Positions 18,075-28,191 of a DNA stretch of 64,000 nucleotides are shown here, in pieces. The position numbers and the translations under genes are program-made. The stretch covers positions 162,703 to 226,702 of the forward strand of contig NZ_JAEKJT010000008.1 of the NCBI RefSeq assembly GCF_017303055.1, read 5' to 3'. The DNA is from Halomonas litopenaei (GTDB lineage Bacteria > Pseudomonadota > Gammaproteobacteria > Pseudomonadales > Halomonadaceae). How positions within the stretch are numbered: position 1 is the first letter of the stretch; each line of letters begins with the position of its first letter. Below the pieces are notes generated by a model. The model had not been told where the DNA came from, did not search any database, and worked only from the letters and a program-made list of their open reading frames with translations.

Positions 18075-19481
18075 ATGTCAGACAAGACTCTCGCCCTGAT
18101 CAACGAACATGACGTCAAGTGGGTTGACCTGCGTTTCACCGACACTCGCGGCAAGGAACAGCACGTCACTATTCCGGCCTCCGAGGTCGACGAGGAATTC
18201 TTCGAGAACGGCCAGATGTTCGATGGCTCCTCCATCAACGGCTGGAAGGGCATCAACGAGTCCGACATGATTCTGCGTCCGGAAGACGGCACCGGCTTCC
18301 TCGACCCCTTCACCGAAGACGCGACCCTGATTCTGCGTTGCGACATCATCGAGCCGGCTACCATGCAGGGCTACGAGCGCGACCCGCGTTCCATCGCCAA
18401 GCGCGCTGAGGCCTACCTGCAGTCTTCCGGCCTGGGTGATACTGCATTCTTCGGCCCCGAGCCCGAGTTCTTCATCTTTGATGAAGTGCATTGGAAGGCC
18501 GACATCGAAGGTGCGATGTACAAGATTTCCTCCGAAGAGGGTGCCTGGTCAACGGACCGCGCCGTCGAAGGCGGCAACCTGGGCCACCGTCCTCGGGTCA
18601 AGGGCGGCTACTTCCCGGTTCCCCCGGTGGACAGCTTCCATGACATGCGCGGCGCCATGTGTAACACCCTGGAAGCCATCGGCCAGAAGGTCGAGGTGCA
18701 CCACCATGAGGTGTCCAACGCCGGCCAGAACGAAATTGGCGTAGCCTTCAACACCCTGGTCAAGAAGGCCGACGAAGTTCAGGAAATGAAGTACGTGATC
18801 CACAATGTGGCCCACGCCTACGGCAAGACCGCCACCTTCATGCCGAAGCCCCTGGTCGGCGATAACGGCAGCGGCATGCACGTGCACCAGTCCTTCTGGA
18901 AGGACGGTCAGAACCAGTTTGCTGGCGACCAGTACGCTGGTCTGTCTGAAATGGCGCTGTTCTACATCGGCGGCATCATCAAGCACGCACGTGCGCTGAA
19001 CGCCTTCACCAACGCTTCTACCAACTCGTACAAGCGTCTGGTGCCGGGCTTCGAAGCACCGGTCATGCTGGCCTACAGTGCCCGTAACCGCTCTGCGTCG
19101 ATCCGTATTCCGTACACCGCCAGCCCCAAGGGCAAGCGTGTCGAGGCGCGTTTCCCTGACCCGACCGCCAACCCCTACCTGTGCTTCGCGGCCATGCTGA
19201 TGGCGGGTATCGATGGCATCAAGAACAAGATCCATCCTGGCGATGCCATGGACAAGAACCTCTACGACCTGCCGCCGGAAGAAGGCAAGTCCATTCCGAC
19301 CGTGGCGGAAAGCCTCGACCAGGCGCTGGCGGCTCTCGACGAAGACCGCAGCTTCCTGACCGAAGGTGGTGTCTTCACCGACGACATGATCGATGCCTAC
19401 ATCGAGCTCAAGAACGAAGACGTGGAGCGCCTGCGCATGACCACGCACCCGATCGAGTTCGACATGTACTACAGCTGCTGA
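18075..19481 (+). CDS. glnA: Glutamine synthetase, type I
   Basis: 468 residues from ATG 18075 (GGAGGA ribosome site). It condenses glutamate and ammonia to glutamine with ATP, as a cytoplasmic dodecamer. Conserved parts are present in order: [13 protein letters not shown] in the N-terminal domain, metal and substrate segments EPEFFIFD and [10 protein letters not shown], and the adenylylation site [10 protein letters not shown] with Tyr at residue 397, so the enzyme is of the adenylylated GlnE-controlled type. A sigma-54 promoter and NtrC sites lie upstream, and ntrB-ntrC follow downstream after one small gene, the usual nitrogen-regulation arrangement. Confidence 0.98.
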   Translation: MSDKTLALINEHDVKWVDLRFTDTRGKEQHVTIPASEVDEEFFENGQMFDGSSINGWKGINESDMILRPEDGTGFLDPFTEDATLILRCDIIEPATMQGYERDPRSIAKRAEAYLQSSGLGDTAFFGPEPEFFIFDEVHWKADIEGAMYKISSEEGAWSTDRAVEGGNLGHRPRVKGGYFPVPPVDSFHDMRGAMCNTLEAIGQKVEVHHHEVSNAGQNEIGVAFNTLVKKADEVQEMKYVIHNVAHAYGKTATFMPKPLVGDNGSGMHVHQSFWKDGQNQFAGDQYAGLSEMALFYIGGIIKHARALNAFTNASTNSYKRLVPGFEAPVMLAYSARNRSASIRIPYTASPKGKRVEARFPDPTANPYLCFAAMLMAGIDGIKNKIHPGDAMDKNLYDLPPEEGKSIPTVAESLDQALAALDEDRSFLTEGGVFTDDMIDAYIELKNEDVERLRMTTHPIEFDMYYSC

Positions 19482-19509
19482 TCCAGCGACGACGACACCC
19501 CGTCGTATA

Positions 19510-19541
19510 TCGGCCCCGCCTTGAGCGGGGCCGATTTTTTT
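19510..19541 (+). terminator. Rho-independent terminator of glnA
   Basis: Ten-bp stem TCGGCCCCGC / GCGGGGCCGA (19510-19519 with 19525-19534) followed by seven T residues, 28 bp after the stop. Confidence 0.92.
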
Positions 19542-19631
19542 GGCCTGGCCTTGCCCTCGAGCAAGCGATGCCCTTGGCCTGGCAGGACAGGCATCGCATG
19601 CTTGCCAGGACACCCCCATCAAGGAGCCACC

Positions 19632-20318
19632 GTGAAGCTACCACCGCGCTGCCGGCAGGCCATGTCGCCACAGCCGTCGGGCCGCCTGCCGGCTCGGCGA
19701 TGCCGGTTGGAGCTGATGTGGCTGGGGTGGATATGGCGGGGGCGGATATGGCTTTGGCGAGTATCGAGAGGCCTGCTGCTGACGATACTGCTGCTGTATG
19801 GCTCCCAGGGGAGTGCCGCCGATGCCCTCTATCGTCGCGTCGAACGTCATGGCGGCGTCACCTATAGCGATCGGCCGCTGGAAGGTGGAGAGCGCTTCGT
19901 GCCAGGGGCGCTCTCCCATGTGCCGAGTGCTCCTCTGCCCCCGGCACTGTCCCAGCTGCCGGGGGATATCAGCGCTGCTGCGCCGGGCTACCTGGCACGG
20001 GAGGTACTGGCCATTGCCCGTCCGGCATCTGGCAGCGTGCTGCCCAGCGGCGCTGGCGGCAGCCTCGAGGTCGCGGCGGCCGTCAGCCCGCCTCTTGACG
20101 CCGGTTATGTGCTGGGGCTTGAGGTCGATGGCGTGCTGGTGACGACGGGGGATTCTCCACTGACCCTGACTCAGCTCGAGCGGGGAGAGCACCGCATCGT
20201 CCTGGTCGTGATCGACCCTGATCGCAAGGTTCGCCAGCGCAGCGACGCTGTCGTGCTGCACGTGCAGCGAGCCCGCGTTGCGGTGCCCGCGACTTCCCGC
20301 CATGGGCCGTCATCGTAG
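19632..20318 (+). CDS. DUF4124-domain secreted or membrane-anchored protein
   Basis: 228 residues from GTG 19632, which has AAGGAG at good spacing. After a basic, Trp-rich N-terminus (WLGWIWRGRIWLWR) comes a hydrophobic stretch LLLTILLLYG and a likely cleavage site before ADALYRRV. The segment YRRVERHGGVTYSDRP is the DUF4124 motif (a Tyr-containing 'x-VTYSDRP' beta hairpin). A beta-rich C-terminal region follows (GYVLGLEVDGVLVTT, RIVLVVIDPDR). A gene of this kind sits between glnA and ntrB in pseudomonads as well, as I recall. Its role is unknown. Start could also be an internal Met; the ribosome site favours GTG. Confidence 0.8.
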   Translation: MKLPPRCRQAMSPQPSGRLPARRCRLELMWLGWIWRGRIWLWRVSRGLLLTILLLYGSQGSAADALYRRVERHGGVTYSDRPLEGGERFVPGALSHVPSAPLPPALSQLPGDISAAAPGYLAREVLAIARPASGSVLPSGAGGSLEVAAAVSPPLDAGYVLGLEVDGVLVTTGDSPLTLTQLERGEHRIVLVVIDPDRKVRQRSDAVVLHVQRARVAVPATSRHGPSS

Positions 20319-20346
20319 ATAGCGAATGCTCCCTGTCTCCCTTGTT

Positions 20347-20374
20347 CCCGTTCCCCCCGGTCCCCCTGTCCCCC
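20347..20374 (-). other. Potential G-quadruplex motif (minus strand)
   Basis: Four C tracts of 3, 6, 5 and 5 bases separated by 3-base loops on the plus strand give a canonical four-tract G-quadruplex motif on the minus strand, between the DUF4124 gene and ntrB. Confidence 0.5.
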
Positions 20375-20469
20375 TGGCAGCTCAGACATCTGGCCAGAGT
20401 CACGTCGGTCCCGGGTGGCCCGCTGGCGTGGCCCCAATCCCATTCGGCATAAGCCCTAAACCAGTGCAG

Positions 20470-20486
20470 TGCACCAGCTTGGTGCA
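20470..20486 (+). promoter_or_regulatory. NtrC-binding palindrome
   Basis: TGCACCAGCTTGGTGCA is a perfect inverted repeat that fits the NtrC consensus TGCACC-N-GGTGCA; it lies about 100 bp upstream of the sigma-54 promoter. Confidence 0.85.
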
Positions 20487-20583
20487 GTAGCATGTCCATG
20501 GGGAGGAGTGTCCAGGCTCCCCCGTGGGACGACAGCGGGTACACGGCGCACCACGGTGGTCATCGTCTGGGTGAAAGCGAGTC

Positions 20584-20599
20584 TGGCCCGCTTCTTGCT
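20584..20599 (+). promoter_or_regulatory. Sigma-54 promoter of ntrB
   Basis: TGGCCCGCTTCTTGCT differs from TGGCACG-N4-TTGCW at one position; the -24 GG and -12 GC are 10 bp apart. Confidence 0.8.
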
Positions 20600-20715
20600 T
20601 GCATTAAGGAAGTGCACTCGCTGACGACGCCTGCTTCGGGATGGCGCCTTCAGCGCCTCGCAGGGGGGTGCACCTCACGCTCGGCTGAACGACTTCATCT
20701 GCTCAGGATACGCTC

Positions 20716-21757
20716 ATGGCGTCAGGCATCATCGAACACCTCACCACGGCGGTTGTACTGCTTGATGAGGACTTGCGTCCAACGTGGATGAATCCCGCAG
20801 CGGAAGCCCTGCTGGCTGTCAGCGCTGCCCGAGTGATCGGCGTACCGCTGGGAGATTGGGTCGGCGGAGAAGACGATATCGCCGACGTGCTGGCGCGTGC
20901 CAGAGACGGTTTGCACCCCTATACCCAGCGTGAGGCGCGGCTGACCCTCGGCGGTGGCGAACCCTTGACGGTGGACTACACGGTGACGCCGTTGGCTCGG
21001 GATAGCCTGCTGCTCGAGCTGGAGCCGCGGGACCGGCTGTTGCGGATCTCGCGAGAAGAGGCCCTACAGTCGCGCCAGGAGACCATGAAGGTGCTGGCGC
21101 GAGGGTTGGCTCACGAGGTCAAGAACCCACTGGGCGGCATACGTGGCGCCGCACAGCTGCTGGAGCGTGACCTCGAGCAGACACCCGCGCTCAAGGAATA
21201 CACCCGCATCATCATTGAGGAAGTGGATCGACTCAGGGACCTGGTCGATTCCATGCTCGGGCCGAACCGCGTGAGCCGCCGGGAGCCTCTGAACATCCAC
21301 CGGGTGCTGGAGCGTGTCCGGGCACTGCTGCTGGTAGAGCAGCCCCAGGTCCGCATCGAGCGAGACTACGATCCCAGCCTGCCCGAGCTGATCGGTGACG
21401 AAGCACAGCTTATCCAGGCCGTGCTCAACGTTGCGCGCAATGCAGTGCAGGCTCTGGTCGAGTCGGACACCCCAGACCCCGTGATCAGCCTGCGGACCCG
21501 GGCCAGACGCCAGTTCACCCTGGGGGCCCAGCGTCATCGCCTGGTCTGCGATGTCAGTGTAATCGACAACGGGCCAGGTATTCCCGACACCCTGCGTGAC
21601 ACCCTGTTCTATCCAATGGTATCCGGACGGGCCGAGGGCAGCGGCCTGGGGCTGTCCATTGCCCAGTCGGTGCTGCATCAGCACGACGGGCTGATCGAAT
21701 GCGAGTCCGCCCCCGGACACACAGAATTTCGCTTGCTGATTCCTCTGGAGATGAGTC

Positions 21758-21765
<8 letters not shown>
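20716..21765 (+). CDS. glnL: Nitrogen regulation sensor kinase/phosphatase NtrB
   Basis: 349 residues. A PAS domain covers roughly 5-105; the H box LARGLAHEVKNPLGG holds the phosphorylated His at 133; then the N box NVARNAVQAL, G1 DNGPGIPD and G2 GSGLGLSIAQS. No membrane segment is seen, as expected for this cytoplasmic kinase, which answers to PII (GlnB). Under nitrogen limitation it phosphorylates NtrC. The last 8 bases overlap the ntrC start, indicating coupling. Confidence 0.96.
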
Positions 21766-23170
<1,405 letters not shown>

Positions 23171-23368
23171 GCGTGGTGGCCGCAGCAAGGGCATAACCTC
23201 TCTGTTGAAATTGACCTACCTCAAGGGGCGTATCACAAACGCTCAATGAGTGACCTAGAGTGATGGCGGAATAGCATATTCTCTCCAAACATTGTTTGAG
23301 CCGCCACGCTCTTGTCACCACGTTTGCAGCTTCAGCAGTGCTGCTGCGCTTCTGAGAGGGTCTTTCCC

Positions 23369-24340
23369 ATGTCTTTTTCGCGTATTGGCAGGTTTAGCCT
23401 GCTGAGCTTGTGTTTCTGTGCCTTGGCGACAGGCGCTTACGCCCAGGATTCCGGCCGTCCGGTCACGGTCCCCGCTCACAGCGAGCAGGCCCCAGCCGCC
23501 GGTGATGACCTCGCCGCCATTGCCAAGGAGACCACCAACCCGGTCGGCTCCGCCTGGATGCTGTGGATGCAGAACGACTACACCCATCTCGATGGTGATG
23601 ACTTCGATGGGCGCTGGTCGAACTCCTTCAAGTTCCAGCCCGTCATGTCATTCCCGTTCGAGCTGGCCGAGGATAACTGGAATCTGGTGGTGCGCCCCGT
23701 CTTCCAGTGCAACTCCTCGCCCATGGACGAGAGCTTCGGGACCTTGGCTCGTGGTGGCAGTCCGCTGGATATCGACCCAGATGAGTGGAGTCGCAATGCC
23801 CCCCATCGGGGCAGGACGGAGGGGCTCGGTGACACGGCGCTGGTCACCTTGGCCGGCCCGGCTCGCAGCGATGGCGTGATCTGGGGGCTGGGGATGACGC
23901 AGATTTTCCCGACCGCAGAGCACGATGTACTGGGGCAGGGGAAATTCCAGGCCGGTCCTGCGGCGCTGATCGCGCGCCTGGCGCCGAATCCTGGTGGCTG
24001 GAACATGGGCCTGCTGGCCCAGCATTGGTGGTCCTATGCCGGTGAAGATGATCGGGAGCACACCAGCCAGACCGACCTTCAGTACTTTCTCAACTATCGA
24101 CTCAGTGGCACCGAATTGGTGGGCATGACCCCCAACGTGCGGATCAACTGGGAAGCGGACAGTGGAGAGAAGGTCAATTTCCCGATTGGCCTGGGGTACT
24201 CCAACGTGATCCGCATGGGCAATACGCCGGTTCGCCTGGCCGCCGAGATTCAGCGCAGCGTGATTCGCGGTGACGAGTGGGACGCCGACTGGAATCTGCG
24301 CTTCATGTTCATCCCGGTGGTCAAGAACCCCTTCCTGTAA
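23369..24340 (+). CDS. Predicted outer-membrane beta-barrel protein (phenol-degradation MetA / 'neuromedin U'-like)
   Basis: 323 residues from ATG 23369 (GAGAGGG ribosome site), with a signal peptide ending near GAYAQDS. The rest alternates short amphipathic strands (NWNLVVRPVFQ, DTALVTLAGPA, GLLAQHWWSYAG, LRFMFIPVVKNPFL at the C-terminus), a pattern of small outer-membrane barrels often annotated as transporters of the phenol MetA-like or neuromedin-U-like group. Substrate and role are unknown. It follows ntrC but with a 198-bp gap and its own likely promoter. Confidence 0.65.
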   Translation: MSFSRIGRFSLLSLCFCALATGAYAQDSGRPVTVPAHSEQAPAAGDDLAAIAKETTNPVGSAWMLWMQNDYTHLDGDDFDGRWSNSFKFQPVMSFPFELAEDNWNLVVRPVFQCNSSPMDESFGTLARGGSPLDIDPDEWSRNAPHRGRTEGLGDTALVTLAGPARSDGVIWGLGMTQIFPTAEHDVLGQGKFQAGPAALIARLAPNPGGWNMGLLAQHWWSYAGEDDREHTSQTDLQYFLNYRLSGTELVGMTPNVRINWEADSGEKVNFPIGLGYSNVIRMGNTPVRLAAEIQRSVIRGDEWDADWNLRFMFIPVVKNPFL

Positions 24341-24356
24341 GGACGCTGTGGCCTGC

Positions 24357-24384
24357 CATGAAACGACAGACATGAAACGACAGA
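24357..24384. repeat. Direct duplication of a 14-bp unit
   Basis: CATGAAACGACAGA occurs twice with no gap, immediately before the terminator hairpin. Confidence 0.7.
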
Positions 24385-24410
24385 AGGGCTCCGCCATGGC
24401 GGAGCCCTTC
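24383..24410. terminator. Bidirectional terminator between convergent genes
   Basis: A perfect 13-bp stem GAAGGGCTCCGCC / GGCGGAGCCCTTC with a 2-nt loop, followed by TTGATTT, lies between the outer-membrane protein gene and the convergent aminopeptidase gene. Confidence 0.88.
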
Positions 24411-24462
24411 TTGATTTGCTCTGACGCTAAGCGTGTCGGCGTGATCGCCGGCGAGGTCGCGA

Positions 24463-26280
24463 TCAGGCCAGCGTCAGAGGCTCGGTGCGCGCCTCAAGCC
24501 AAGCCAGCGCCGGGCCATCGAGCAGAGGTGCCAGCCGGCGGCGTACCTCGGCATGATAGGCGTTGAGCCAGTCGAGCTCGGCCTGGTCAAGCATCAGCGG
24601 AGCCAGGCAGCGGCTATCAATGGGACACAGGGTCAGCGTCTCGAACTCCAGGAAGTGACCGAACTCACTCGCGGGAGCGGGGCGGTTGGCGACCAGGTTC
24701 TCGATCCGCACGCCCCACTGGCCAGGCCGATATACGCCAGGCTCGTTGGACGTGATCATGCCCGCACGCATGGCGGTATGTTCGGCGACGGACGCGCCGG
24801 AACTGATCACCTGAGGGCCCTCATGCACATTGAGGAAGTAGCCTACTCCATGGCCGGTGCCGTGGCCGTAGTCACGCCCGGTGGCCCACAGCGGCGCCCG
24901 CGCCAGGGCGTCTAACCGCGAGGCGGCGATACCCTCTGGAAAACGCGCTCGGGACAGCGCAATCATGCCCTTGAGCACCAGGGTGCAGTCTTCGCGCTGC
25001 GCCCGAGACACCTCGCCCACCGGTACCATGCGGGTGATGTCGGTCGTGCCGCCACGGTACTGGCCGCCGGAGTCGATCAGCAGTAGCCCGTCACCCTCTA
25101 TCGTCGAGTAGGCCTCGGCGGTGGCGCGGTAGTGGGGCAGGGCACCGTTGGCATTGAAGGCGGCAATGGTGTTGAAGCTTTCGCAGACGAAGTCAGCGTG
25201 CTGGGCACGCTGTTCGCGCAGACGGGTTTCCACATCGAGCTCGCTGACCGGTTCCTGGCGGGACAGGCATTCCTCCAGCCAGGCAAAGAAACGGCACAGT
25301 GCTGCCCCATCTGCTTCCATGGTCTGGCGCACGAACGCCAGTTCATGATCCGTCTTGATGCCCTTGGCCAGGGTGCTGGGCTGAAACGCCTCGACCACGT
25401 TCATCTCCGCCGGCAACGCCTGACGGGTGCCGAGGGTCACGCGAGCCGGATCGATCAGTGCCGTCTCGTCCCGGGGCAGAGCCGCCAGGCGCGGTGCCCA
25501 GTCAGCATAGTCGGCGACCTCGATACCGTCTTCGGCGAGCGCCTGAGTCTGTTCGGCGTCCAGCTTGCCGGGTGCGACAAACAGGGTGGCTGTCGCCCGG
25601 CCAACCAGCAGGTGGGCCAGAAACACGGGGTTGAAGCCCACGTCCGAGCCACGCAGGGTGGTCAGCCAGGCGATGTCGTCGAGGGTCGAGATCAAGTGCC
25701 AGTCGGCGGCGTGGTCGGCCATGGCCTCGCGCAGATGGGTCAGCCGTTCACCACGTGTCTGATCGAGATAGCGCGGGTCGTGGGGTTCGATGGGCTCCAG
25801 CGGCAGGCGTGGACGGTCGGCCCAGATCTCGTCGAGCAGGTCCTTGTCGCCACGCAGGTTTACTCCCTGCTGGCCAAGCAGTTCGTCCAGCTGGCGGCCG
25901 TGTGCCAGCGATACCACCTGGGCGTCATAGCCGAGCGTGTCGCCCTCGGCGAGCCGCTCACTGAGCCACTGCATCGGCGCGGCAGCCTGCCCCTGGGTCA
26001 GCTTCTGCATGGCAATGCCGCTGCCAGCGAGCTGGGCCTCGGCCTGCACAAAGTAGCGGCTATCGACCCACAGCCCCGCCTCGTCCTGGGTCACCACCAG
26101 GGTGCCGACAGAGCCATCGAAGCCGGAAAGCCACTCGCGCCCGGCCCAATGCTCGGGCAGGTATTCGCTGTTGTGGGGATCGCTGGAAGGTAACCACCAG
26201 GCGTCTACCTGATGGCGACGCATCGCGTCACGCAGTTCGCTGAGACGTTGGCGAGCGGTCTCGGCGCTGGTTGAGGACAT
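24463..26280 (-). CDS. Aminopeptidase P (Xaa-Pro aminopeptidase, three-domain type)
   Basis: 605 residues, as long as the eukaryotic XPNPEP1-like three-domain enzymes rather than the ~440-residue E. coli PepP. The C-terminal pita-bread (M24) domain shows the metal ligands in order: Asp in LLIDSGGQY and Asp in GTTDITRM, His in TGHGVGYFLNVHEG, Glu in SNEPGVYRPG and a last Glu in EFETLTLCPID. Two creatinase-like domains precede it. It removes N-terminal residues ahead of proline. Its start is 2 bp past the stop of the peptide transporter gene, so imported peptides are the likely substrates. Confidence 0.93.
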   Translation of the reverse strand: MSSTSAETARQRLSELRDAMRRHQVDAWWLPSSDPHNSEYLPEHWAGREWLSGFDGSVGTLVVTQDEAGLWVDSRYFVQAEAQLAGSGIAMQKLTQGQAAAPMQWLSERLAEGDTLGYDAQVVSLAHGRQLDELLGQQGVNLRGDKDLLDEIWADRPRLPLEPIEPHDPRYLDQTRGERLTHLREAMADHAADWHLISTLDDIAWLTTLRGSDVGFNPVFLAHLLVGRATATLFVAPGKLDAEQTQALAEDGIEVADYADWAPRLAALPRDETALIDPARVTLGTRQALPAEMNVVEAFQPSTLAKGIKTDHELAFVRQTMEADGAALCRFFAWLEECLSRQEPVSELDVETRLREQRAQHADFVCESFNTIAAFNANGALPHYRATAEAYSTIEGDGLLLIDSGGQYRGGTTDITRMVPVGEVSRAQREDCTLVLKGMIALSRARFPEGIAASRLDALARAPLWATGRDYGHGTGHGVGYFLNVHEGPQVISSGASVAEHTAMRAGMITSNEPGVYRPGQWGVRIENLVANRPAPASEFGHFLEFETLTLCPIDSRCLAPLMLDQAELDWLNAYHAEVRRRLAPLLDGPALAWLEARTEPLTLA

Positions 26281-26282
26281 GC

Positions 26283-27866
26283 TCAGACTCCTGTTTTGAC
26301 GATAGCTTCAGCGTCCGCGCGATGCGCGGACGCCGGATCGATGAGGCGGTGGTGCTTCAGCATGCGCTTGAACACGGGTACGAGCAACAGCAGCACGGCG
26401 GCGAAGATGACCAGGGCGATGGCCGAACGTCCGAACAGCTCGGGCAGCTGCTGGATTTCTTCAGCATTGACGTGGCCGCCGATCAGTCCTGCCACCAGGT
26501 TGCCCAGCGCGGCGCCGGTGAACCACAGCCCCATCAGCTGGCCTTGGGTGCGTTGGGGAGAGAGCCCTGACATGGTCGACAGCCCCACCGGTGACAGGCA
26601 CAGCTCGCCCAGGGTCAACAGCAGCATGCTGCCGACGATCCACAGGGGAGAGACCAGCCCAGGTCCACTGAGTACCTGCTGTGCAGCCAGCACCATCAGG
26701 CCGAAGCCCATGGCCGCCAGCAGCAATCCCAGGACGAACTTCATGGGGCTGCCGGGTTCAAGGTGACGGCGGCCGAGGGCCGGCCACAGCCAGCCGAACA
26801 CCGGGCCCAGCAGCACGATGAAGACCGGGTTGAGGGACTGGAACCACAGGGTGGGGATGTCCCAGCCCAGCACATTGCGGTCGGTGTAGTTAGCGGCGAA
26901 CAGGTTGTAAGAGGTGGGCTGCTGCTCAAAGGCCGCCCAGAAGAAGGCTGCGGCCACGATCAGCACGAAGCAGATGGTCACACGGATGCGCTCGTCACGG
27001 TTAAGGCCGGAGAACAGCATCAGGTATGCAAAGAACCCTACCGCAGCCACGATCAGGACGCTGGTCATGGCTTCTGCCACGGCGCGGGCATCGATGCTGA
27101 TCACCCCAGTGGCGACCAGCGCGACCAGGGCGGCGAGGGCGGCCAGACACAGGCTGACGATGGCGCCCACATGCCGGCGTCGCTGGGCCGGAGCGTCCCA
27201 GGTGGAGGCCCGGCCACGCTCGACATCGGCACGTTGCATGGCGGGCACCGCCCACAGACGAAACAGCAGCAGGGCAATCAACATGCCGACGCCCCCCATG
27301 GCAAAGCCCCAATGCCAGCCCATGGAGTCCATCAGCAGTCCGGTGAACAGCGGCGCAAACAAGCTGCCGATGTTGATGCCCATGTAGAAGATGGCAAAGC
27401 CTCCATCCCGGCGCACATCGCTCTCGTCATAGAGGCTGCCGACCATCACCGAGATGCAGGTCTTGAACAGGCCGGTCCCCAGCACGATGAAGATCAGCCC
27501 GACAAAGAAGGCAATCGCGCCGAACAGGGCGGACAGGGCGATGGACAGGTGGCCGAAGGCGATCAGGATAGAGCCGTACCAGACGGCACGGCGCTGGCCG
27601 AGCCAGTTGTCCGCCAGCCAGCCGCCGGGCAGCGCGGCAAGATAGATGGCGCCACCATAGATGCCCACGATGGCGGCGGCGGTCTTGGCGTCGAGGCCTA
27701 GACCACCGTCAAACAGGGAGGCGGCGATGAACAGTACCAGCATCGGCCGGATGCCGTAGAACGAGAATCGCTCCCACATCTCGGTGAAAAACAGCGGGCC
27801 AAGGGCGCGTGGATGCCCAAAGAACCCCTTGTCGGCGTGGGAGCCGGGTGAGTGGGTGGATTGCAT
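26283..27866 (-). CDS. Proton-dependent oligopeptide transporter (POT/PTR2 family)
   Basis: 527 residues with about 14 hydrophobic segments. The POT signature EMWERFSFYG (residues 29-38) matches the ExxERFxYYG proton-coupling motif, followed by the AALPGGWLADNWLGQRR loop and GTGLFKTCISVMVGSLYDE, the usual second signature. It should import di- and tripeptides with protons through the inner membrane. It is upstream of and nearly touching the aminopeptidase P gene, forming a clear two-gene unit. Confidence 0.93.
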   Translation of the reverse strand: MQSTHSPGSHADKGFFGHPRALGPLFFTEMWERFSFYGIRPMLVLFIAASLFDGGLGLDAKTAAAIVGIYGGAIYLAALPGGWLADNWLGQRRAVWYGSILIAFGHLSIALSALFGAIAFFVGLIFIVLGTGLFKTCISVMVGSLYDESDVRRDGGFAIFYMGINIGSLFAPLFTGLLMDSMGWHWGFAMGGVGMLIALLLFRLWAVPAMQRADVERGRASTWDAPAQRRRHVGAIVSLCLAALAALVALVATGVISIDARAVAEAMTSVLIVAAVGFFAYLMLFSGLNRDERIRVTICFVLIVAAAFFWAAFEQQPTSYNLFAANYTDRNVLGWDIPTLWFQSLNPVFIVLLGPVFGWLWPALGRRHLEPGSPMKFVLGLLLAAMGFGLMVLAAQQVLSGPGLVSPLWIVGSMLLLTLGELCLSPVGLSTMSGLSPQRTQGQLMGLWFTGAALGNLVAGLIGGHVNAEEIQQLPELFGRSAIALVIFAAVLLLLVPVFKRMLKHHRLIDPASAHRADAEAIVKTGV

Positions 27867-28191
27867 GAGACCAGACCTTTTCGGGGTGGGAAGGCGTGCT
27901 TACGCCTCTACTTCAAGCGCCTCGAGTCGAGAGGGCATTCGGGAAGATTGCGAGCAATAGACACAATAATGTGCCGATAGTCGTAAGAAATTGCTGTAGA
28001 TCAGCATAAAGGCAGCGAATTTTAGGGAAATCGTCCTTCGAGGGAAATACCCCAGGCGGTCTGACTGGCCGCGTACCCCCTGTCATCTCAGCGAAAAGGC
28101 GTATGTCCAACATGCGGGGTCAGCCTCTATATTGTCGAAATGTCGATGTTTCTCGGCAGAGCCCCTTCGCTGAACGGACAGGATGAGCGTC
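27867..28191. other. Divergent intergenic region, nothing recognised
   Basis: 325 bp between the peptide transporter and CoA-transferase genes, AT-richer in the middle (about 27940-28040). It must contain promoters for both directions, but no clear motif, hairpin or RNA gene was identified. Confidence 0.5.

Larger units (their letters stand above)
20319..20715 (+). promoter_or_regulatory. ntrBC control region
   Basis: The 397-bp spacer has no gene. From left to right it holds a run of C tracts at 20347-20374, a perfect NtrC palindrome at 20470-20486, a near-consensus sigma-54 promoter at 20584-20599, and two further TGCACT/TGCACC half-sites at about 20612-20617 and 20669-20674. The order predicts NtrC-activated autogenous expression with possible feedback at the downstream half-sites. 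Confidence 0.75.

Noticed and set aside
18549..19622. 357-residue antisense frame over glnA
   Set aside because: Shadow of glnA codons; no ribosome site or recognisable domain.
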